Shown one piece after another: positions 1-10,238 of a DNA stretch of 64,000 nt. The stretch comes from Atrichornis clamosus (taxonomy: Eukaryota; Chordata; Aves; Passeriformes; Menuridae), in NCBI GenBank assembly GCA_013400975.1, contig WBMZ01003491.1, positions 1 through 64,000 of the forward strand. Direction: 5' to 3'. The notes below the pieces were generated by a model. The model saw nothing but the letters and a program-made list of their open reading frames with translations, made no database searches and had not been told where the DNA came from. Position numbers and translations under genes: made by a program. How positions within the stretch are numbered: position 1 is the stretch's first letter; each line of letters begins with the position of its first letter.

Positions 1-19
1 TTTTATTTTTATTTTTATT
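1..19. repeat. A/T-rich simple repeat (TTTTTA)n
   Basis: Three tandem copies of a TTTTTA-type unit lie at the left edge. Read on the minus strand they form repeated AATAAA hexamers. They may be a polyadenylation region for the candidate exon next to them or simply a microsatellite that continues outside the window. Confidence 0.8.
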
Positions 20-427
20 GTTTAGCTTTTCAAACCAGCTGTCAAGGCAGCAGATTTTAGCCAATGTGCTTGTGCATCTCATTACGTGCAAGGGCCTTGG
101 GCAGGGGATGCCTGAGGAGCCTCTAGCAGCAGTGTCTGAGTCCTCTCTCAAGGTGTAGAGCAGCACACTGATTCTTGCCGGGCACTCACGTCTCTGAGCT
201 GCATTTTCCAGTGCTCTTGCCATCCTCCCTTGCAGCCGTTTGTTGCCACCAACTGCTTAACCAACCTCAGCAAGGGCTTTGTTCTCGTAGGCCTTGTAGG
301 AGCCATCAGGGTACTGCAAGGGTCTCTCTTCACGTTCATAGAGCACCAACACTGCCCCGGAGCCCACGGCACGCAGAGGGCCTATTTCTAGGGAAAACTG
401 CAAGATCTGGATCTTGCCATATCCATT
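1..427 (-). other. candidate last exon with 3' UTR (or retrocopy)
   Basis: On the minus strand the frame is open from 427 down to a TAA at 257-259 (56 codons). The end of the peptide contains the stretch RPLQYPDGSYKAYENKALAE. A pyrimidine-rich acceptor (TTTTCCCTAG, AG at 389-388) would give an exon starting at 387 and in frame with this peptide. About 255 bases of non-coding sequence follow the stop, ending in overlapping AATAAA motifs (about 19 to 1) in an A-rich tail at the window edge. This is what a terminal coding exon plus 3' UTR looks like; a retrocopied transcript with an A-tail is the alternative, although such copies are scarce in birds. I do not recognise the protein. The A-rich end could also be an ordinary microsatellite and the frame could be chance. 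Confidence 0.3.
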
Positions 428-1479
428 TCAGTGCTGTTTCCAGCTGACATTCCCAGATGTTCTGGACACCTGCAAGGTGAGTGGACCATGGCACTGGCTT
501 CCCAGTTAGGGAAGAGCATGATGGGTTCACAGAGAACAGCAACATGGCCAGGTCCTTCTTGTTTTGAAGCCTGTGAATACTTTGACACAAGATTATTTTC
601 CAACTCACTCCAATTTTATTTTAACCGGGGAGTTTCTTATACAGCTCTGTGCACCAGAGGAAATGCATTTTTACTTCACAAAAAGAAGAAGAAGAATTGG
701 CTTTCCAGTTGCAAATATTTTGGACACTTGTTAACTATTCTCCCCAAAGAACTGATGCCAAGAATTTACGGGTTTTTTTTTAGGAGGAGAACAGCAGCTT
801 TTTACACTCTCATGAACAGCTGTACAAAAATATAATTAACTGTTCCCTGAGCTGTTGACAGCTGGCAGCACCATTTCATGGTGAAATATCAAAACTATAA
901 TAATTCTGTCTTGTAAAGAGTAGGTAACCTGAAACAATTAGGAGCTTTTCAAAAAGTTGTTCTCCTCACTGGAGAGAGTGAGCATACAATTTAATTTAAC
1001 ACTGCACACTTTGTCCTGTCCTCTCTTGAAAGAAGAAGGAATATCAGCAACAACACTCCACTTCCTAAAATATTCACTACCTGCATCCCATTGTGGGATA
1101 TCATGGGATGGTAGTGGATTTCACAGCAAGCAAAAAGCTGAAGGACACTTTTTATTATTAGTTAGGGAGAACATCTGTCCCAGTCCTTTGCCTTGTCAGG
1201 GTAATTATTTCGATCATACAGGAAAAACAAACTCCCCCTTTGACAACAACTGGATAAGAAACTAAGAAGAGAAACAGAATTCTTTGTCTGCCACATAGGA
1301 TATTTGATACCCTGTTGCCTGAGAAGAGTCTCTCATGAAAAAGAAAAAAGATCAGGGGAAAAGAGTATCTTGGATTGTCCTCCCCTTTAGACTGGGTCAG
1401 CTGGGAGTTATTCTGTTGCACTCTTTCCCAGCAATCCTTTAAATTAAAAGATTTTCTGCTAGATACAAAAAAAGGTAGG

Positions 1480-1494
1480 TTTTTTTTTTTTTTT
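1480..1494. repeat. poly-T tract (T15)
   Basis: An uninterrupted run of 15 T. It directly follows a donor-like AAAG then GTAGGT sequence, but no exon is evident upstream of it. Confidence 0.95.
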
Positions 1495-2396
1495 CAAAGC
1501 AACCTCTAAAACAGTAAAAACATGTGTCTTCCCGTGTGCTTGTAGAAAACATACCTTGGGATAGTCAAATCAGATGTCTGAATGAACACTTGTCCAGTTT
1601 ATGCACACAAATTCCTGCCTGATCAATGTCTCCAAGCTTGCATATGGAAAACATGGTCCTTACTTCATCCATTTCATAGGTGTGGGCAATCTCCTCGCTC
1701 AGCCAGTAAGTACCAGTGTCTGAAGACAGGGCTGTGCACAACCACCATTCCAGACAGGATGTCCCAGTTTATAATCCCTGACAGGGACCAGAGAAAGGGA
1801 AGGGTCATTGGAGGGAATCCCAGGAATTGCCCCAAATCAGGTAAATTGAAGAAATTACTCAAACAAGACATTTCCATCCTTGTCTCATTATTACATCTGT
1901 TCTCTGGAAAGGAGCTGGACTTTGGACAGGAAACCACTGAGGGATTCTCTCATCCTCCCCTTCCCATTTACACAACTGAGGAGCTTTCCAAGCAATAAAA
2001 CCTTTTGCATCATAGGTGCAACCCATTATTTCTTTCCCAAGCATGCAAAGCTTGTGCATGACCATCTGCAATTCTGTATACATTTAGACAAGGAAAATTT
2101 TTCTCAGAAAGGAGGGGAAAAGCCAGACTGAGTCCAAACCAAGCCAAATGCTTAGGATGTCATGTATTTCCTATTAGAGAGGAAATCAGGCAAGCTTTGT
2201 TAACTAGGAAGATCCATGTCCCTCGATGCTGTCTGCAAGAGTTTCCACATCTGTGCAGAGAAATGAGAGGCCAGAAGGGTCCAGGGAGGAGTCTCAGAGG
2301 CTCTGGAAGACACAGGCTGTGTGTCCTCCTCTGTCATGGGCTGCCTGCTGTCCCTCTGAGGGACACTTGGGCTTTGCCTCTCCCCAGCAGCCTCAC

Positions 2397-2479
2397 TGTG
2401 CATCTGCTGGTGTCAAACAGTCATCCACAAGTGCTTGATCCAGTGCAACAGTGCTTTTTTCATCTTGGCTTGAGCCAAA
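2397..2479 (-). other. candidate internal exon (83 bp)
   Basis: On the minus strand a strong acceptor (CTTTTTTTCCAG, AG at 2481-2480) is followed by 83 open bases and a donor GTGAGG at 2396-2391. The peptide begins FGSSQDEKSTVALDQALVDD, an acidic, hydrophilic stretch without low complexity. It enters in phase 0 and leaves with two bases of a codon. That phase does not join directly to the candidate last exon at 1-387, so either another exon intervenes or one of the two is wrong. I recognise no family. Pairs of splice-like sites around short open stretches also arise by chance, so confidence stays low. Confidence 0.25.
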
Positions 2480-4050
2480 CTGGAAAAAAAGAAATGTTAT
2501 TTGAGTCAGAAGGGGAGTGTGCTCACAAGGGAGGTTTGTCACCTTGTGCAACTTTCTCGTGCAGGGAAGCCGTAGGACACGTGTCACCCTTCTCCTCCTG
2601 AAAGTGAGGCCAGTAGGGCTGCTTCAGCACACCAAACAGATATAAATCCAAGACTGATGTCAAAGTGATGTGTACTCAGATATCATGAATCTGAGGTCAG
2701 GATAGGACAGAGATACCAGCTTTTCTCTGAGCCCACAAGTTCTGCAGGACACTAATGATGGTACTAAATCCATATAATGGTCATTGGACCACAGAAATAT
2801 CATCAAGCATTTTCATGCTTGCCCTTCCACTTCTTCCTCCTCAGATAAATTCAATCCAAACACCCTTTGAGAGACACTGCTGATCTCAGGCACATTTCAG
2901 CAGTTTAGAAAGTGTTGAGCCATCATGTCTCCTGCACACTACAACTTCCTCCTCCCAGTGATGTCAATTGCTGGTGCTGTTTCCTGGTTGAGTTTTAGAT
3001 CATAAAAGCAGGTATTTATTTTTTTGGAAATGCCATTAAAAAACTTTATCTTCATACCGTGCAAGCAAAGGCTGAAATCAAGTTAGACTGCATAATTTCA
3101 TACTTATGCTCCTAATTGTGCTTTTGCAGTGTTTCACATTACAGTTTTTCCTCGTCTTCTAAGTCTTTTTCACTTGATAAATATACTTGTATTATGAAAC
3201 TGCCCACTTTCTACATTCTTTTTCACTTTCCTCTCTCACATCAAAGCCAATATAAATAAAGAATAAATTGTTGAGCTAACAAAACTGTTAAGAGAATACA
3301 CTTTTTCCCCTGGAGCAGTAAAGATTTCCAATACCCTAGCAGAACTGTCTTAGATCAGTAATTGTTAATGGAATAAAACAGTGTCAAAAGGTAAACACAG
3401 TTGTTTGATAAGTCAGGTTGACTGTGCCTTTCTGGACCATGTCTCTTGCCTGTCTGCTTTTGTTTTGTTAAGATTAGCTGTTCTCCGTTCAAGGGAGTAG
3501 CCAGAAAATGAATTTTGTATACACAGCTCTGTTTGCAACTTCCAACCCCTGCACTTTTTCACTTCAGCACGGTGAGCACGTATCCTGCTTCAGAGCAGTT
3601 TTCACAATGCGCCCTTGCATAATCTCTAAATCAGTTATTGTGGGTGCAACACTGGGTGAACCTCAAAAGATGAGCCAGTGACAGCTACGCAGCCAAAACA
3701 TGTGAAAGGCATCAAAAATTATCAGCTCAGCAATTCCAGCAGATTGGACAACAGTTTGACCTTTGTCATAAGGAAAACCAGGGAGGTGTCAGGCAATTTT
3801 AATGCTATTTTCTGTAATAGTCCTTGTGACACCTATTTTCTCCCAGCAGGAGTTTTTGATCCTGCAGGGGATGAGGAGTGCAATCCTGAGCCTGGTTCTC
3901 CTGGAATTTTTTTCTGAGCTCCAAATAATATAGTTGGACTCATTTTAAACAAAGATTTGTGGCAACTAAAATTTTGTGTCAGAAGTCCATCTCATAAAAC
4001 CTTAACCCCTCCCCAGTTTGGGGAGGGACCTAGAGAAGTTTGCCTTTTCC

Positions 4051-4372
4051 AGTGTTAAATGGGGTTGTTTACTCTGGAGAAAAGGAGTCCCAGGGGACAT
4101 CTTATTCCTTTCTACAATTACCTGAAAGGAGGTTGTAGCCAGGTGGGGGTCAGTAACAGGACAAGAGGAAATGGCCTCAAGTTGTACCAGGGGAGGTCCA
4201 GGCTGAACATCAGGAAGAATTTCTTCACTGAAAGGGTTGTTAAGCTTTGGAAGGGGCTGCCCAAAGCAGTGGCAGAGTCACCACCTTGGAGGCATTCAAG
4301 AAACATTTGGATGTGGCACTCAGTGGTGTGGGTTATTTGTCTGATGAATCTGATGGACAAATACAACGTTTA
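4051..4372 (+). mobile_element. CR1 LINE fragment (3' part of element, plus strand)
   Basis: The sequence follows the CR1 3' region closely. It contains the phrases CTACAATTACCTGAAAGGAG, GTTGTAGCCAGGTGGGGGTC, ACAAGAGGAAATGGCCTCAA and GGAAGAATTTCTTCACTGAA, then the GGGGCTGCCCAAAGCAGTGG block. The 5' side is truncated and the usual 3' end with octamer tail is not clear; the similarity fades after about 4340. It is a dead copy without coding capacity. CR1 is the dominant LINE of birds and other sauropsids, which supports the organism call. Confidence 0.9.
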
Positions 4373-4439
4373 GTCGTCAGGCTGCCATCATCAGGCATCA
4401 CTGGAGTGACCAGTACTTTTGTGAGGGAAGCACAGGCAT

Positions 4440-6952
4440 AATATTGTATGTAAGGAGAAGTTAAGAAATACTTATTTCTTTGTCAAACAAATTCCGATTA
4501 AAGACACACTGGTAAACTCTCAGTGGATTCAGTCAGGATAAAAAATATTCTTGATAAGCGAGAAAAACTGAAAGAATGGGATATAGTTAAGTGAGGGGAA
4601 CTGCAGAGGTCAGTTTGGAAAGTTTGCTGACTACAAGATCTGTATAAAAATGTGTGCAGAGCTTGCATAAATCTAATCTCCTGTTAAATATCCCTGCATG
4701 AACAGTTACACGGCACTGCTAGGGCTAGGAAACTCTAACCTTCTTCAACCCACATGGTTAAATGTTGGTTAAGTGCAAGTACTCCAAGTTAAACACAAGC
4801 TCTGAATAGGGACCTATGTTCTTGTGCTGCAATACTCTGTAAAAATCCACAGTTCTGTTACTACATGCAGAAATATCTGCAGCAGAAGCTGGATTTCTTA
4901 CAAGAAAACCCTTAAAAAATTGGAGAACATGCATTGAGGCATTGTACATAAGATGCTTCTCTAGTTTTAAAACACCATCTCAAAAAAACTCCAAACAATG
5001 TTGGAAAACAAATATTGAGAGGATTTCTAGCCAACAATACTGGAGCTTGACCACCCAAAACATGGTGGTGTGCATGGCTAAATTAATTAATTTTATTAAG
5101 GCAAGTCTGCAAGTGAACACATGGCATCATTTCCAGTTCTCTTTGACTGAAAATCTCTACCTTCTGTCAGAAGTTTGCTATGTTTATGAATACCTGTCCC
5201 TTCAGCTATGCCTGGTGTAACCCTCCTATATCACATGAAATCTGCACTCATCCTGTGGTTTGGAGGTTGGTCTTTAGGTGCAGTTCTTCATCAGCTTTTG
5301 AAGGAGCCAAAGGGAGTGGTTACATTTTAAAAACATTTACTTTGCTGTCACTTCAGAAGTTTGTTCTCTACTACTTCCATTCGATGGTGTGTCATGTTGT
5401 TTGCAGGCCATTCATACATTTGCAAGAGCTACAGCATCCCTGTGTGGAGCAGCGGCCATGCCGTGGAGGCAGTTCTCAGCTTGTACAACACAAAGGGGGT
5501 GGTTGCCTGGGTTGGGTCTTTCTGGTATTGCAGAAAGAAGCTGCTATTGTGCTCTGTGAAGTCATGCCCCTTGGGTGAATGCATGCCCTCATTAGTGATG
5601 TTACTGTTACATTATGCTAATTGTATTTTTGAAGCTCTGTAATTCAGATTTTTCTGAACAGCTCAATAAAAAACTTAATTTAAAAAAGATGTTCTCTGAA
5701 AAGGGCAAGAGATGCTCTTCTCAGGAGCTAGGGAGAGTTACAAAGGAAAAGCTTTGTCTGTACCATCTAACTGATGTTAGACATGAAGACTACTTACAAA
5801 TTAATTCATGCTGCTTCACATGATATGAGAGCACACGAGCAGGAGCAAGGCTGAGGACAACAGGAGGCAAGAGATATGAGCAAAGAGTAGCAGAATTTCC
5901 GTCTTGGCTTGACCCTCCTCAGCAATCCCCTAATTAGGAACAATTAGGAGCATATACTCCCCCAGATTGCTTAGAGAGCAGGTTTCATAGGTTTCAAGGA
6001 GGTGATGACTTGAAGCTGTTGCAAGACATAGAAGGATGTCCAAAACTGAGGTGCTTTGCAAAGGCAGGGAACAAACACTGTGAGGATTCAACTTGCTTCT
6101 GGATGGAGACTCTCAGGGGGAGTCCAACCTTACTGCAGATTTCTGTGCCAGAGCAGCCAAGTCTTTAAAGCCTATTTCTAGAAGGATATTTAGTCACACA
6201 AATAAGTTCTCTGATTTAGGTTTCAGTCTCTCCCGCTGCCTCAAAACTCCGTAAAATGAGGCTTTTCCACCCCATTTATCTCATCACATATATTTTGGCA
6301 CCGATCTCTGGAGACCAGGAATGGCTTTTCTATGCATATAACTGGCTACTGAAGTAGGCAATTATAACTCGATGGGAAAGCTAAGCAGTTACATAGAATA
6401 CACTCTTTCCATTGTAAGATTTCTGAAAACTTTCCAAATTTTGCTTTTTTGGTTGTTGTTGTTTTTTTTGTGTTGAGAAACACTCTTCTTCCCACGCGTT
6501 CATTTTTGTTCTTGGCCTGCAACTCTGAGGGTGGCTATGAAGTTTGAATGGCTCTTGCTGGTCAGAGCCTATGGGGCTTCTGTCTTTCTGTCATTTCATG
6601 TGTCATGCAGACAACCCAAACCCGCAGCAATAAAAACTTCACAGTACAGCAAACCCCCGTGTGGCTGATGTATGCCACATGGTGTATACTGTTTGTTACT
6701 GGTCACACTTGGAAATTATTCAATTCCTTGTTGCCGCCCGGTCCCATTGTATAAAGCAACTTTTTCCCGTTTGAAATCCAGTGTGTTTCTTGGGAAAAAA
6801 ATGAGGCATTTCTCTTGCATGAGGTAGCAAATAACATTAGAAAATATTAGTAGATTTTGAAGAGACACTGTTCTCATCTGCATCCATGATTTTCCTCTCT
6901 TTTTCAGGCTTTGGACCCTTAATGTTGGTGATCCTACAGACTTACACAGATT
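4440..6952. other. unique non-coding sequence
   Basis: No gene or clear transposon was recognised. An AT-rich stretch around 5080-5100 contains a self-complementary AATTAATTAATT core. A strong acceptor-like site (CCTCTCTTTTTCAG) ends at 6907, 45 bases before a CR1 copy. Confidence 0.6.
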
Positions 6953-7050
6953 TCATGGAATATTCTTTGTTGGAAGGGACCCACAAAGATCATCGAGTCC
7001 AACTCTTAAGTGAATGGCCCTTATGAGGACCAAGCCTACAACCGAGTTCA
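6953..7050 (-). mobile_element. CR1 LINE 3' end (minus strand)
   Basis: A reverse-complement CR1 3' terminus is visible in TTGGAAGGGACCCACAAAGA, then TCATCGAGTCCAACTC, then a diverged GTGAATGGCCC block. It is about 100 bp, severely 5'-truncated and non-coding. Confidence 0.88.
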
Positions 7051-7672
7051 TTGGGGTGATAAGTAAGTAAAACCAAACAAATATTTGCATTTCTTTAAGT
7101 ATTTTAAATCTTCCAGTTAAAATCCAGTGACGTGCATGATATTTTTTCATGACTTAAGGGTCCGTCACATACAAAAACAGCTATCATGTCTTTTGTACAA
7201 ACTCTTCTACACAGAATAGTTTGTGCTGTTAACAAAGAAAAATGCATTTTAGAATAAAATGTTACAAGCTAACAGGTCTCAGGAAATAGGACAAAATATC
7301 TTCTGTTTGTTGGGTTTGATTTTTCTTCTTGTTTTGGCAAACCCAGCAGTTTTAGTGAGCTGAGCCCAAATGTATTCTCAGCTGGGGAGAAAGGACTGAT
7401 TGATGGTGGTAAATATTAAACTGTTCAAGGCCCCAGCTTCACAGCATATAAAACCAGTCACATCAGCTCATGTTTCACTTTTTATGTCTTTTCTTTGAAA
7501 AAGACACCAAAAAAATCTGATAAGCATAGCCGAAAGCCCCACCAAGCTGCCCATACCAACAACCTCCTCAGCGTGCAATTACTTACACATTTATCACGAG
7601 AAAAAGACACTCCTAGATAACAGGGCTGCAAAGGGTCAGAATGCAAATTGGGTGTGAATTTGCTCTAATGGT

Positions 7673-7903
7673 GTGAAGCACAACTCCTACATATTAAGGC
7701 AATGGGTGCTGACATCTAATTGCATCGGCCTACTTAAGGCTTTTATTGGACAACCTAGTCACCAAAAATCATCAGGGGCTGCTTGGCTGCCAGGCTCATT
7801 GTCATGGACACACTTCTTATGGGTGCAGAGGCACATGGAAGTGTTGGTTGAGAGCAAGACAGGTGGTTGAAGGGGTACTGAGGATTGCAACTGAATTAAG
7901 TTT
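7673..7903. other. spacer between two minus-strand CR1 copies
   Basis: No gene is seen. It separates two minus-strand CR1 ends that are about 850 bp apart and clearly different in sequence, so they are independent insertions and not one interrupted element. Confidence 0.5.
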
Positions 7904-8001
7904 TGAATAACAATACCTCTAAGATCATCAAGTCCAACCATTAACCCAGCACCATCGTGTTCAACACTAAACAATGTTCCCAAGTGCCGCACCCCTGTCA
8001 C
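7904..8001 (-). mobile_element. CR1 LINE 3' end (minus strand)
   Basis: The block CTCTAAGATCATCAAGTCCA followed by ACCATTAACCCAGCACCATC and a degenerate CACTAAACAATGTTCCCAAG matches the reverse complement of a CR1 3' region. About 100 bp are kept and the 3' terminal octamers are eroded. Confidence 0.85.
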
Positions 8002-9117
8002 AGATTTGCTCTTTGCAAACCCTGCTGAGCTGAGCTCAAGGGTACGTATTCCTCCTTCCCTGCCCTGTCAGCCCAGGTGTATTTTGAATGCCAAGACAAT
8101 TAAAGCCTCTCTGCTTCTCTCCTGTGGGAAGGAGATTTCTCCCAGGCTCAAAAAAAATCACACTGTTTGCCTGGCTTGTGCCAGCAATGTTTCTGTGCTT
8201 GGGCCTGGCAGCCCGAGCAGCAAGTGATGCCAAAACAATTTTGATCACTACACTTAAAAAAAAAACAAACAAAGGACAATACTTCTCCACTGAGAACAAT
8301 GGCCAGAGCTTGACAGCCATTACTCACAAAGCTCCTGGGCTCTGGCATACCCAGAACTTGCTGGCATTTTGCAATATTTCAGAGGTGTCAAGTTGCCCTC
8401 CAGTTTTTAGGGTCATGTTGAATTTAAGAAACCACAAATAAAGATGAACTCATAGAGGCCCTAACAAAATACTCCCCAGCAGCATTCCAGCCAACGTATT
8501 TAATGCACCATGTTTTTCACAACTTTACGTGTCATGGAAGCTACGGAGAGGACTCAGGCACTGCTGTGTTAAACTGCTCTTAGATGGGAACTCTCCAGTG
8601 ATTGACTTCTCAGTCATGGCTCAGTAGTCCTGGAAGGCAAGTGCAAGTGTGTGCAGCACTTCTTTTATTGGTGAGGACGTTTGTAACTGGAGAGATTGAG
8701 ATTAAGGTTACAAGATGCAGACACAGAGTTTTTGCAGACAAGATGAAGTTGTGCAGCACATGCTGGTTGAGCTGTTCTGAATTACAGGGTAGAAAAATGT
8801 TGTCTCATTTGCTGCAAATTGACAGTTTGCTAGGCAAAGTGATGCTGGGATGTCACATATGTCTGATAAAAAGCACTCAACTTTGTCATTTCCCCCTTGG
8901 AAGATTGGTAGGGTCTCACGACTTATTGTAACATATTGCTAGAATTGCGGTAATATTATCCACAATAATGCCTCTAGGTTGTAACAAACTCACTCAAAAT
9001 GGGGCCTCTCTTGTAAAACAATGCAGGTAATCACTGGCAACTGCCACCACTTTGAACTGGAACCACTGTTTTCCCTTGGCACTAAATAAGGATTAGTCCC
9101 TTTTAGCGTGAGGGTTT

Positions 9118-9181
9118 TAGGTGGATTTGGTTTTGATTTAGTTTGTTGGTTGGTTTTGTTTCATTTTGTTTTGTTTTTAAT
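9118..9181. repeat. G/T-rich low-complexity tract
   Basis: This segment is almost only G and T, with irregular TTGG and TTTTG repeats and no fixed period. No function is implied. Confidence 0.8.
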
Positions 9182-10173
9182 TCAAGACGAAATTACTAGG
9201 TCAGATTGGAGGCAGAAATGAAACACAGTCAGTCAGGTGTTCAGGCTGCCATGGCAATCCATTCAAGGCTTCTTTTCCGGCTCCTCCAGAAGCACAGCTC
9301 TGATGCAGGGATCTAGAAATATTGTGTGCTCCTGACTTAGAAGTATGTTAATGACCCCTCTGTAAAGAGAAAAGAATATAGGAAAGGCCACTACACAGGT
9401 TCATGTACCTTGCTCATAAACAATGCTGCTTAGAAAGGGCAATGCCCAAATTCAGAAAACAGAGGAAGGAAAGACAGCAAACAACTGCTGATTGTAAAGC
9501 TGAAAAATACGGCACAGTCCATGGACATGTCTGCCTGGGAGCATGGGAATAGAGTGCACAGTAATTCTTGCAAATAGATGCTGAAGGGACTCACATCTGC
9601 TTGCTCCCTGCATGAGCACAAATCTGCTTCTGTTTGTCCTGGTTAGTAATTAAAAAACAATTTTATCTGGAACACCAGAGAACTGTAATGGCATACAGTC
9701 ATTTCTCCCCAGGCCTTTAGGGCAGACACTAGGAAAAGTTCAAATATACTTAAAATTAGAAGAAACAGTCTTGTGACATCTCCTTTTCTGGAACAGGTTG
9801 CATGAGAGAGATACAGGGAAATTTCACAGTGGTTTGTTCTTCCCTCAATTTCTAGGATCCCGTGATTTCAATAGTCATTCGAGTTTTGTAACATCGGCTG
9901 AGCTAGGCAACTGTTTTGAAAGTTTCCAATACAAAAATCACTTATGATTACAAAAAGACTAAGGGCTAGGAGAGAATTGCATCATCAGGGCTTGGCATGG
10001 AACCACGGCACTGAGTCCATACCAAAGAGTGATGTGCTCCCAGCCAGCCAAAAGTGGCTTGTACTCATATCCAAATTCCAAGTGCCAACCAGAGCAGTGT
10101 AGGAAATAAAATTCTACTATCCATTAACTGTTTCTAAACTGTCCAGTGCAATATTTATTTTCTTTTCTTTCAG

Positions 10174-10238
10174 ACAATTGGGCTGGCACCTCTGGTGTGC
10201 TTCTACCATGGTGCTCAAAAGACTTTTGGTGCATGGAG
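10174..10238 (+). other. candidate short exon (65 bp)
   Basis: A very strong acceptor (TTTTCTTTTCTTTCAG ending at 10173) precedes 65 bases that are open in all three frames. They end at ATGGAG followed by GTGATG, an acceptable donor. Because all frames are open, coding potential cannot be judged, and a non-coding RNA exon or a decoy site is equally possible. Confidence 0.2.

Larger units (their letters stand above)
428..4050. other. unique non-coding sequence with one minus-strand exon candidate
   Basis: No convincing gene and no clear repeat was seen, apart from the exon-like segment at 2397-2479 and a T15 run at 1480-1494. A plus-strand donor-like site (GCAAG then GTGAGT, near 475) exists but has no convincing exon. 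The part from about 3000 to 3300 is AT-rich and could hold conserved non-coding sequence, but that cannot be tested here. Confidence 0.6.

Noticed and set aside
431..480. plus-strand exon with donor GCAAG then GTGAGT
   Set aside because: It overlaps the better-supported minus-strand structure at the left edge, and its acceptors are weak.
1680..1705. 26-bp plus-strand microexon (TTTCATAG then GTAAGT)
   Set aside because: The pyrimidine tract is mediocre and the segment too short to judge.
7060..7075. donor-like GATAAGTAAG
   Set aside because: It lies at the edge of a CR1 copy with no exon before it.
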